NCBI RefSeq assembly: GCF_025602895.1
Contig: NW_026516216.1
Coordinates: 868,001-932,000 of the forward strand
From: Polychytrium aggregatum
Taxonomy: Eukaryota; Chytridiomycota; Chytridiomycetes; Polychytriales
Reading direction: 5' to 3'
Length of the DNA: 64,000 bases
Made by a program: the position numbers and the translations under genes. Numbering within the stretch: the first letter of the stretch is position 1; every line of letters starts with the position of its first letter. Of the stretch, positions 53,069 to 61,949 are shown one piece after another. Under the pieces are notes generated by a model. The model was not told the origin of the DNA and searched no databases. It saw nothing but the letters and a program-made list of their open reading frames with translations.

Positions 53069-56000
53069 AGGACCCGGCGAGTTGCCGCCATCCGACTCCG
53101 ACCCCCGACGCTGAACTATTGACTCTCGCCACCGGACCTCACCTGATCAACTCTCTCATCGACGAACCCCACCGCATTGCCGCCAACCACGGCAAGGGAC
53201 TGCTTGTGATCGACGCCACCCTCAACGGCTCCCCGATCACCGTCCTCATCGACCCTGGTGCGACCAACTCGCACATCTCCGAGACCCTCGCCTCGACCCT
53301 CGACCTTCGAACCAAGACCACCGCCAACGCCGTCACGATGCCCAACGGCAAGTCCTTCCCGTCCTCCGTCACCGATCCCGTCGACCTCACCATCCACGAC
53401 TACCACGCCCGCATCAACCTCTTCACCGCGCCACTCACCTGGGACGTTATCCTCGGCAAGAACTGGCTCGACCAGACCAACCCCGAGATCGACTGGCCCT
53501 CCAACCGAATCAAGTTCTCGATCGACGGGAAGCACCACACTTGGACGGCATCGCGACCCGACACCGGAATGCCACTCACGACCCTCGAACTCCGATCCCA
53601 GTACCACATGTCGACCCAGCAGATCAACGCACTGGCTTCGACTCCCGGCGCCGTGTATGTTTGTACTCTGAGCAGTGACTTGAATACAGTTGCTGTTGAA
53701 CCCTACGACCCCGTTGCCCAACTTGCCCGTGTCCTCGAACCACTGACCCCCGAACACCGATCCATCATCGCAAAGTACCGCGATGCCTTCAACGAACTCA
53801 AGGAACTCCCGCCTCACCGACCCGGCATCGACATGAACATCCGACTCGACGACTCTGCCAAGCCAACCTGGTCGTCGCTCTACCAAATGTCGGCCGAAGA
53901 ACTCGCTCGTCTCAAAGACGAACTCGACCGATTGCTCCGGATCGGCCACATCCGCAAGTCCGTCTCGCCCTTCGGCGCACCGATCTTCTGGGTCAAGCAG
54001 GGCGACAAGTTCCGACTCGTCTTTGACTTCCGCGCCCTCAACAAGATCACCGTCAAGGACCGCACCGCGCTGCCCAACATGCGCGAGATCATCGACCGCC
54101 TGTCCAAGTGCCGTGTCTTCTCCAAGCTCGACTTGCAACGCGGATTCCACCAGATCCGCATTGCCGACGCCGACACCCCCAAGACGGCCTTCAGGACCAA
54201 GTACGGCCACTTTGAGTGGCTTGTGATGCCCTTCGGCCTCGCCAACAGTCCCTCCGTGTTCCAAGCCGCGATGAACGACATCTTCCGCGAGTTCATCGAC
54301 GACTTTGTGTTCGTCTACATCGACGACATCCTGATCGCATCCGAGGACGAGGACCAGCACATCCGCCACATCGAACTGGTCCTCGACAAGATCCACCGAC
54401 ACGGCTTCAAGATCCGACCCGAGAAGTGTTCGTTCTTCAACTCGACCGTCACCTATCTCGGCTTCATCATCGGCGAAGGACGCATCCAAGTGCATCCCTC
54501 GCGCATCGACGCCATCAAGAACTACCCGCGACCAACGACCGAACACGAACTCCGCAGCTTCCTCGGCTTGACCAACACCATCATGAGCTTTGTCCCTGGC
54601 TACGCTGCCCTCGCCGGTCCACTCTCGACTCTGATCACCACCCGCTCCGCCAACTCGACCAAGTCCGTCGTCTGGGACGACAACGCCATCGCCGCCTTCG
54701 AGCAGCTCAAGTTGCTCTCGCCTCAGTCGCTGCACATGGTCAACCCGGACAAGGACATTCACCTCTTCACCGACTGGTCCGAGTCAAGCGCATCGATTGG
54801 TGGATGGATCGGGCAGGACATGGACGGATCCGGCACGGTGCGCCCCATCGCTTTCAACTCGCAGAAACTGCACGGATCCGAACTCAACTACTCGCCCTAC
54901 AACGGCGAGCTGCTGTCGATCACCCGCCACCTCGACAAGTTCAAGAACTACCTCGTCGGCCGCAAAGTCTTCCTCCACACCGACCAGAAGGCGCTCAAGC
55001 ACATCCTCGACTCCAAGACCCTCAACAAGCGCCAACAGCGAGCCATCGACACGATGCTGGACTTTGACCTCGAGATCCAGTGGATCCCCGGCTCGTGGAA
55101 CAAGGTCGCCGACGTGCTCTCGCGCACACCGACAGCCATCTCCAAGGCCGTCCAAGTCTCGATCATCAACGCGATTGTCAACCTCGGACCCTCGCCCGAC
55201 GATCTCTTGGACACCATCCGCACTCAGTACAGCTCCGACCCGATCCTGTCAGCACTGATCTCGGTCCTCCGCGACAACTCGACCGACGGACTCAAGCCGT
55301 GGATGAAGGCACAGCTGCACCGCTTCTCACTTCGACACGGGATTCTCTACTTCGACTCGACCCGCATCTGCATCCCCGGCAAGGACCTCCGCATCTCGAT
55401 CATCAAGGACCACCACGACTCTGTCTGTGCAGCTCACCCCGGCACCAACACGCTCTACAAGGCCATCTCGACACACTACTACTGGCCCGCCATGTCCAAG
55501 GACATTGCCGAGTGGGTCTCGCACTGCGACATCTGCCAGCGAGCCAAGATCCGACGACAACAAGCATACGGTCACTTCTCCCGGATCCCTGTGGCCACCC
55601 GCAAGATGGACACTGTCGCCCTCGACTTCATCCTCGGACTCCCGCCTGTCACGGACTCACTCTCGGGACGCACCTTCAACTCGATCACGATCTTTGTCGA
55701 CTCCCTCACCAAGTACGTCGTCCTGGTTCCTGGCAACAAGACCGACTCGGCCGAAGACGTCGCCCGCCAGTACTTCCGCGATGTCTTTGTGCACTTTGGA
55801 CTCGCCGGCACTTTCATCTCGGATCACGACACACGCTTCCGGTCGGCCTTCTGGACAGGACTTAACACTCTGCTCAAGACCGAACTCCGGATCGCCTTTG
55901 CCCACCACCACGAGGCCGCCGGACAAGTCGAACGCTTTGTGGCAACCGTCGCCGAGGCCATCCGCTGTTCGACTCTGGCCCTCGGCTCCCGCTGGATCGA

Positions 56001-56763
56001 TCAAGTGCCATACATCCAGTTCGCGCTCAACTCACACAGCTCAGCTTCGACTGGACATTCGCCCTTCTTCCTGATGCACGGTCAGCATCCTCGCACTCCT
56101 GCCAACACCGACATCATCGCCGAGTCCAACCCTGCAGCACAGTCGATCGAGGAGATGCAAGCGACTCTGGACTTGGTCTCGGACAACATCGGCAAGGCCC
56201 AGGACCGGGCCCTGTACTACGCCAACCGACATCGACGCGATATCAGCTACGACATTGGCGACCAAGTCCTGATCGACACGACCGCGTATCACTTCAGCAC
56301 GGACGACGTCACACCCTCCAAGATGCGGATGCCGTACTTGGGACCCTTCAAGATCATCGAGAAGATCGGAACGACTGGATATCGACTTCGACTCCCGAGG
56401 ACCCTCCGATTTACAACCGAACTCCCCGCTTCCGCCCTCGTCCCCTACAACACACCATCGACCGACCAACTTGTGTTTGATGAACCCGGACCCAACCACA
56501 ACGACGAATCAGTGTTCGAAGCGATCATTGGACACAGGATCAACCGACGACGTCGACTTCCTGGATATCGACACGAGTTCTTGCTCCGCTGGCAGGGATA
56601 CGACCCATCTTACGACTCGTGGGCACCACTGGCCGAACTCTTGGATGGAGGACTCGCAGATATCCACGACTTCCTCAGCCGCAACCGCAACCTTCCGGAA
56701 ATGGACACACTGATCGACCTTTGCCAAGCACAAGTGCAACGCAACTCGGGATCGAAAAATTGA
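52954..56763 (+). CDS. pol: C2 Pol polyprotein
   Basis: 1269 codons in the -1 frame, overlapping the gag end. Same domain order and catalytic residues as C1: DPG protease-like motif, YIDD RT, RNase H, HHCC and D,D-35-E integrase, chromodomain. A handful of amino-acid differences from C1 (for example FIDDF for YIDDF before the RT catalytic motif). Ends shortly before the polypurine tract CTGGGGGGGA and 3' LTR. Confidence 0.94.
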   Translation: MSLEPAPHQRHRRDRRPGHLLRRSGKRRGGNPWILRPLKDPASCRHPTPTPDAELLTLATGPHLINSLIDEPHRIAANHGKGLLVIDATLNGSPITVLIDPGATNSHISETLASTLDLRTKTTANAVTMPNGKSFPSSVTDPVDLTIHDYHARINLFTAPLTWDVILGKNWLDQTNPEIDWPSNRIKFSIDGKHHTWTASRPDTGMPLTTLELRSQYHMSTQQINALASTPGAVYVCTLSSDLNTVAVEPYDPVAQLARVLEPLTPEHRSIIAKYRDAFNELKELPPHRPGIDMNIRLDDSAKPTWSSLYQMSAEELARLKDELDRLLRIGHIRKSVSPFGAPIFWVKQGDKFRLVFDFRALNKITVKDRTALPNMREIIDRLSKCRVFSKLDLQRGFHQIRIADADTPKTAFRTKYGHFEWLVMPFGLANSPSVFQAAMNDIFREFIDDFVFVYIDDILIASEDEDQHIRHIELVLDKIHRHGFKIRPEKCSFFNSTVTYLGFIIGEGRIQVHPSRIDAIKNYPRPTTEHELRSFLGLTNTIMSFVPGYAALAGPLSTLITTRSANSTKSVVWDDNAIAAFEQLKLLSPQSLHMVNPDKDIHLFTDWSESSASIGGWIGQDMDGSGTVRPIAFNSQKLHGSELNYSPYNGELLSITRHLDKFKNYLVGRKVFLHTDQKALKHILDSKTLNKRQQRAIDTMLDFDLEIQWIPGSWNKVADVLSRTPTAISKAVQVSIINAIVNLGPSPDDLLDTIRTQYSSDPILSALISVLRDNSTDGLKPWMKAQLHRFSLRHGILYFDSTRICIPGKDLRISIIKDHHDSVCAAHPGTNTLYKAISTHYYWPAMSKDIAEWVSHCDICQRAKIRRQQAYGHFSRIPVATRKMDTVALDFILGLPPVTDSLSGRTFNSITIFVDSLTKYVVLVPGNKTDSAEDVARQYFRDVFVHFGLAGTFISDHDTRFRSAFWTGLNTLLKTELRIAFAHHHEAAGQVERFVATVAEAIRCSTLALGSRWIDQVPYIQFALNSHSSASTGHSPFFLMHGQHPRTPANTDIIAESNPAAQSIEEMQATLDLVSDNIGKAQDRALYYANRHRRDISYDIGDQVLIDTTAYHFSTDDVTPSKMRMPYLGPFKIIEKIGTTGYRLRLPRTLRFTTELPASALVPYNTPSTDQLVFDEPGPNHNDESVFEAIIGHRINRRRRLPGYRHEFLLRWQGYDPSYDSWAPLAELLDGGLADIHDFLSRNRNLPEMDTLIDLCQAQVQRNSGSKN
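53026..53089 (+). other. -1 ribosomal frameshift signal of C2
   Basis: Heptamer GGGAAAC 53026-53032 read CA-G GGA AAC in the gag frame; spacer GACGA; stem GGCGGCAAC (53038-53046) with GTTGCCGCC (53081-53089). The 34-nt loop contains the gag stop TGA (53066-53068) and could pair further. Confidence 0.85.
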
Positions 56764-56797
56764 TGGTTTGACTTGAGCACAATTTTTCTGGGGGGGA

Positions 56798-57263
56798 TGT
56801 CACAGATCGCTCTGCCCGCCTAGCTGCACCGTCGCACTTGTGTCACTGTTTGCGTCGCACACTTTCCTTTTCCTTTGTCCTGTGACGCCTTTCCTTTTTC
56901 CTTGCTCTCATGTTGCACACGCCGCTCTGTTTTCCCTGCATTTGTCATCGACCATGCATTAGTCAGACGCTGTGTCACCCGCATTTGTCAGCCACCGAGC
57001 ATTTGTCAGACTTTCACATGTTTCTCCGGTTAGCCGTTGCTGCCTGGCTGCTGTCCCGCCGCCTCCGCTGCTTCGCCCCCGCTGCGGCAGGCTTCGCCTC
57101 CGGGACCGCCAGACAGATAAATAGCCCGCCTTCACCCGCTCATGTTTCTGGTCATCACCTTCGACCCCAGACACACTTGACTCTAGATCCTAGCCTCGCT
57201 AAGATCAATAAAACCCTTCTCTATCTTTTTCTTTTGATCTCCTCTTGATCCCGTGATCTGACA
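56798..57263 (+). repeat. 3' LTR of C2
   Basis: 466 bp, identical by eye to the 5' copy, followed by ACTGG. Confidence 0.94.
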
Positions 57264-57268
57264 ACTGG

Positions 57269-58531
57269 CCTGGAATGAAGCGCACCGTCGAGAAGTACAT
57301 CGAGTCCTGCCATACCTGCAAGATGGTCAAGTCACGCACGACCCGAGAGCAAGGATTGCTGCAACCCCTGCCTGTTCCCGACCGCCCCTGGACCAGCATG
57401 TCCATGGATCTCATCACGCATCTACCGACGACCAAGTTGGACCACGATGCAATCGCTGTCTTTGTCGACAGGTTCAGCAAGATGGCACACTTTGTGCCGT
57501 GCCAGACGACATGCTCCGCGCCTGACCTTGCACTGCTGTTCTTCAAGCATGTGTTCAAGCACCACGGCCTCCCAAAGTCCATCGTCAGTGATCGAGACCC
57601 CCGATTCACCTCCTTGTTTTGGACAAGTCTGTTCGACCATCTCGGCACCAAGCTGAACATGTCAACCTCGCACCACCAACAAACGGATGGACAGTCCGAG
57701 CGGACGATCCGCACCCTCGAGCAATACCTGAGGACATACGCCTCGACCAGCCAAGACGACTGGGACATACAGCTGAGTCATGCAGAGTTTGCATACAACA
57801 CCGCCAAGTCGAGCACAACTGGCTTGAGCCCCTTTGAGGCGCTCTACGGATTCCAGCCTGATGTTCCCACCTCCTTGACACTGACCGAGTCCACGGCTGG
57901 ATTGCCTCCCAAACCAAGTGCCTTTGTCAAAGATCATCAAGTCCGACACAAGATGATCGCCGACGCGCTCACGGATGCGCAACAAGTGATGGCGAAGTAC
58001 TACGACCGCCGACACCAGGATGTCTCCTTTGAAGTTGGAGACCTTGTCTACCTGGACGCCGACAACATCAAGGTCCCCGAAGCCCAGTCAAAGAAGTTGT
58101 TGCCCAAGTACCGAGGACCGTTCAAGATAGCGGCCCGACCCAGTCCCCTCAACTACCTGTTGGACTTGCCACCTGGAAGCAAGCTCCATCCTGTCTTCCA
58201 TGTGTCCAAGCTGCGTCGCCACACGACCCGCAGTCCAGCACAGTTCCCCGACGCCGACGAAGGTGTCCCGGACGACGCACCACTGGAAGACGACCTCGGA
58301 CAATACTATACTCAAGAATATGAAGTCGAAAGGATCGTGAGGCACAAGAAAGTGGCTGATGGGTCACTTCGGTTTTATGTCAAGTGGGTTGGTTACCCAC
58401 ACTCGGGCAACACATGGCAAACACTGGAGGACTTGTCCCATGCACCCGAGGAGCTGAGTAAATACGGTAAACACCTCGAGGAGCCCCAAATAAAGAGCAC
58501 ACGCAGGGCTCCTCGCAGGAAGCCTTCTTAA
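57269..58531 (+). pseudogene. A4 pol, C-terminal part (integrase core to chromodomain)
   Basis: Resumes at [20 protein letters not shown] and runs through the catalytic core ([16 protein letters not shown]) to the chromodomain and normal stop at 58531. It has an ATG at its head (57275) but no promoter is evident other than the adjacent C2 LTR. Confidence 0.92.
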
Positions 58532-58540
58532 GTGTGGGAG

Positions 58541-58849
58541 TGTAGGAGATGGTATCTCCGACGCTGTGCTGCGCGTACTGCGCGTACTGCGCGGCGCAGT
58601 GGGTCGTGACCTGTGCTGCGCTTTGCGTTTTCACGCACCGCAGGCAGGCCACCGCAGGGTATACCTGCGGGTTGCCCCCGTTCCCCCCGTTTGTCTGGAG
58701 TTCGGTTTTATCGTGAATAAACGTAAGTGCTCCCCGAGCTCACCCGTCCGCTAGAGTAGCCTAGCACCGCCCTGTTCTGCCCCGTCCTGTCTTGTCTTGT
58801 ACCCCCTCCCTCCCCGTCTTGCCCCAACGTCCCAGTAGTGGACGTTACA
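58541..58849 (+). repeat. 3' LTR of A4
   Basis: 309 bp, followed by GTGCT (58850-58854). Confidence 0.95.
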
Positions 58850-58854
58850 GTGCT

Positions 58855-60115
58855 GGTCCTCGTCCTCGGATGCGATCAGGATGTTGTCAATGTATACAAA
58901 GACGAAATCGTCAATGTATTCACGGAAGATATCATTCATCGCTGCCTGGAAGACCGAGGGGCTGTTGGCAAGGCCGAAGGGCATGACGAGCCACTCGAAG
59001 TGGCCATATTTCGTCCGGAATGCGGTCTTGGGGAGTCTTCATCGGTGATGCGGATTTGGTGGAATCCGCGCTGGAGGTCAAGCTTCGAGAAGCTCCGACA
59101 CTTGGTGAGACGGTCCATGATTTCGCGCATGTTCGGGAGCGCGGTTCGATCCTTGACAGTGATTCGGTTGAGAGCACGGTAGTCGAAGACAAGGCGGAAC
59201 TTCTCGCCTTGCTTGACCCAGAAGATTGGGGCGCCGAAGGGAGAAACAGACTTGCGTAAATGACCGATCTTCAAGAGACGGGACAGTTCTTCCTTGAGGC
59301 GGGCAAGTTCCTCAGCGGACATCTGGTAAAACGACGACCAGGTCGGCTTGGCAGATGGTTCAAGGTCGATCTTCATGTCAAGACCGGGGCGATGCGGAGG
59401 AAGTTGGTTCAGGTCCGAGAAGATCGGGCAGAAGTTGTTGATCCTTGCGGTGTATTCGGGGGTTCAGGGGTTTGAGGACTTCGAGGAGGTTCTTGGAGAA
59501 CTCATCGTCGGTCTCGACAATGTTCAGAGTGCAGAGGAAGACCGGGGTGCTCAGGGCTAGGTTGCTGATCATGGACGTTGATATGTTGTACTGTTTCGCG
59601 AGTTCGTGGTCGGTGAGCGTGGGAACGCGGTTGGTATCCGAAGCAGACCACGTGTGCTTGATTCCATGGACGAAGGTTATCTTGTTCTTGGGCCAATCGA
59701 TGGTTGGATTCACTTGATCGAGCCAGTTCTTCCCCAGTATTACATCCCAGGTGATAGGGGCCGTGAACAGGTGGAGTCTGGCGTGGTAGTCTTGTATCTT
59801 GAGGTCGACAAGTTCTGTGATCTTGGAAAGAAAGGATTTGCCGTTGGGCATCTGGACATAGTTCGGAGTGGTCGAAGTCGTGAGTCGAGAATCACGGCCA
59901 AGGTGTTCGGAGATATAGGAGCTAGTAGCTCCGGTGTCAATAAGCACAGTGACGGGATAAGAGTTCATGAAGCCATTTATTTTCAGCAAGCCCATTCCAT
60001 TGTCAACTGCGATCCGGTGGGGTCCGTCAGTGAGAGTGTTAATCAGGTGTGGTTCGGGAGCGGAGTCCAAAGGTGCTTGTTCGTGGCGGGGATCGATTAG
60101 GCGACAACTCGGGGG
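58855..60115 (-). pseudogene. Relic R pol: protease and N-terminal RT
   Basis: Encodes protease (VLIDTGATSSYISEHLG, VILGKNWLDQVNPTIDWPKN) and RT ([53 protein letters not shown]). Frameshifts near 59034 and near 59460 break the frame. The RT motif reads YIDN instead of YIDD. The protease has the ordinary DTG, unlike family C. Confidence 0.86.
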
Positions 60116-60163
60116 AACCTCTAGTAGGTCCAGGCTGGGTGAGTTGTCGCCTTCTCGTTTCCC
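60100..60163 (-). other. -1 frameshift signal of relic R
   Basis: Sense heptamer GGGAAAC (60163-60157), spacer GAGAA, stem GGCGACAACTC (60151-60141) with GAGTTGTCGCC (60110-60100), 11 bp without mismatch. The gag stop TAG (60123-60121) is in the loop. Compared with family C one G-C pair has become A-T on both arms. Confidence 0.83.
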
Positions 60164-61110
60164 TGCTCCTCATATGCGGTGGCTTGGTCGATGGTTTCGA
60201 CATTGTTAAGCCTGGGGACATTAAGGGGACACTGAGAAGCGATATGTTCAAACTTGCGGCAGCGGAAGCAGCCTCCGTTTTGGCGGAGGAACTCCTTCTC
60301 CTTATCGGTCAGCTTACCAATGGGCTTGAGGCTGACATTGTCCAGTTCCATAGCGTTGTGGTCGCGGGTGAGAGGAGGGGTTTGTAAGCCCGCATGGGGG
60401 CTTTGAGGAGCCGAGAATGGAGGACGGACCGGTCGGACGAATGTGCGAACGGTTTGCTGCTGGGGTCGGAAGGTGTATTCTCTCTTGAAGGGACGGGGCT
60501 CGGGGAGTTCCGAGTGGATGGCCTCGAAGCGCTCCGCGAGGGACATGGCCACGTCGAGAGTGGGTTTCTTGAAACCGTGGAGCTTCCATTCAACTTCACC
60601 GCGGTATCGGGGCTTGAGCTTGGACATGTATTGTTGGACGTTGAGCTCGTCGTTCGAGTGCTGCGGGAGCTCCAGGAGGAGCTCACGAAACCTGGCGTTG
60701 AAAGCGGACCCGGGTCATGTCTGGCGGAGATTCACAAATTCGTCTTCAAAGGTCCGGACTGAGGTGGCGGGAGTGAAGGCTTCTCGGATCAGATCGAGCA
60801 TAGCCGTGGGCTTAATGACCGAGACGGCAGTTGGGTTCCTTTGGGCGAAGAGTCTCCACCATGTCCTGGCGCCGTCACGGAGGTTCATGGCAATAGTGGA
60901 GACGGCCGTTGAATCTTCGAGCACATAGTACTTGATAAACTCCTCCATGGAGTATGCGAACTCTTCGACAACAGCAGCCTTTCGTTCGCCGGAGTAGGCT
61001 GGGGGAGGAGGCATCTTGGGGCGCTCAGGGGTCGTCAGGGCTGGAGATGGTGTGGGTGGTCCATTTACCTGCACGATCACCTGAGGGCGTTGCTCGAGGG
61101 AGAGGTCAAC
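60121..61110 (-). pseudogene. Relic R gag
   Basis: Gag with CCHC knuckle CFRCRKFEHIASQCP. An in-frame TGA (60717-60715) interrupts it between FVNLRQT and PGSAFNARFRELLLELPQHS. The N-terminus is cut by the B2 LTR at about 61111. Confidence 0.86.
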
Positions 61111-61449
61111 TGATATACACCATCGATGTTCCTCTCCTCACGCGGTTCAGACGCGTACCTCCCGCTGAAGCCAGGTGATTCGGGAAAGGACCCGGGCTGT
61201 TCCCGAGTCCCGTGTTTGCAACCGCGCCAGACTGCAACGGTCCCTCGCCGACGTCGGTTCGCCTGCCTGCGCCGAGACTAGTCGCAGGCATATAAACCCG
61301 GCAGACGAGCCTCCCCCTTTGAGCTCGTCTTGGCCCTTGTATTTCCCCGTTGTGTTTCTCATATCGAATATATTTGGCATTTCCGTCTTCACCTCTCCCC
61401 TCCCGCTGCCAAGTCCTTGACATTAGGCAAGACCTTCAACCACCCCCCC
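61111..61449 (+). mobile_element. B2: 5' LTR and leader of a B-like element, truncated by C3
   Basis: The LTR is placed at 61111-61422 (TGATATACACC...GTCCTTGACA, about 312 bp), followed by TTAGGCAAGACCTTCAACCA. That sequence matches the bases after the B1 LTR (CTTGGCAAGACCTTCAACAA). TATA (CATATAAA) near 61290 lies just after an inverted repeat GCCTGCG/CGCAGGC. The left boundary is inferred from loss of relic gag homology. The right part lies beyond C3, outside the window. Confidence 0.65.
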
Positions 61450-61915
61450 TGTCAGATCACGGGATCAAGAGGAGATCAAAAGAAAAAGATAGAGAAGGGT
61501 TTTATTGATCTTAGCGAGGCTAGGATCTAGAGTCAAGTGTGTCTGGGGTCGAAGGTGATGACCAGAAACATGAGCGGGTGAAGGCGGGCTATTTATCTGT
61601 CTGGCGGTCCCGGAGGCGAAGCCTGCCGCAGCGGGGGCGAAGCAGTGGAGGCGGCGGGACAGCAGCCAGGCAGCAACGGCTAACCGGAGAAACATGTGAA
61701 AGTCTGACAAATGCTCGGTGGCTGACAAATGCGGGTGACACAGCGTCTGACTAATGCATGGTCGATGACAAATGCAGGGAAAACAGAGCGGCGTGTGCAA
61801 CATGAGAGCAAGGAAAAAGGAAAGGCGTCACAGGACAAAGGAAAAGGAAAGTGTGCGACGCAAACAGTGACACAAGTGCGACGGTGCAGCTAGGCGGGCA
61901 GAGCGATCTGTGACA
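61450..61915 (-). repeat. 3' LTR of C3
   Basis: 466 bp, TGTCAGATCACGGG...GATCTGTGACA, with one visible difference from C2 (GCAGTGGAGG for GCAGCGGAGG). Confidence 0.93.
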
Positions 61916-61949
61916 TCCCCCCCAGAAAAATTGTGCTCAAGTCAAACCA

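Larger units (their letters stand above)
51545..57263 (+). mobile_element. Element C2 (family C), complete and apparently intact, 5719 bp
   Basis: LTRs 51545-52010 and 56798-57263 (466 bp each), duplication ACTGG (51540-51544 and 57264-57268). Lies inside A4 pol in the same orientation. gag and pol open throughout. Confidence 0.95.
47659..58849 (+). mobile_element. Element A4 (family A) in relic R, split by C2
   Basis: LTRs 47659-47967 and 58541-58849, duplication GTGCT (47654-47658 and 58850-58854). gag intact. pol broken at 51544 by C2 (duplication ACTGG, 51540-51544 and 57264-57268), resuming at 57269. Confidence 0.94.
18700..61110 (-). mobile_element. Relic R: old, decayed Ty3/gypsy element, host of the whole nested stack
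   Basis: Segments 19080-19919, 20228-20460, 40259-40535, 46261-47163, 47475-47658 and 58855-61110 are consecutive pieces of one minus-strand gag-pol element, related to family C at protein level. Removing each inserted element and one copy of its target duplication restores continuous homology, for example FVNFGLA at 20371-20400 and the integrase DSLTK block at 40265-40290. It carries in-frame stops and frameshifts, while the elements inserted into it look intact, so it is the oldest layer. The region left of 19079 is probably its 3' LTR. Its 5' LTR is not in the window. Confidence 0.85.

Noticed and set aside
20496-58849. CRISPR-like array from the regularly recurring 309-bp sequence
   Set aside because: The repeats are LTRs with TG...CA ends and target duplications, far too long and spaced by kilobases of gag-pol; the genome is eukaryotic.
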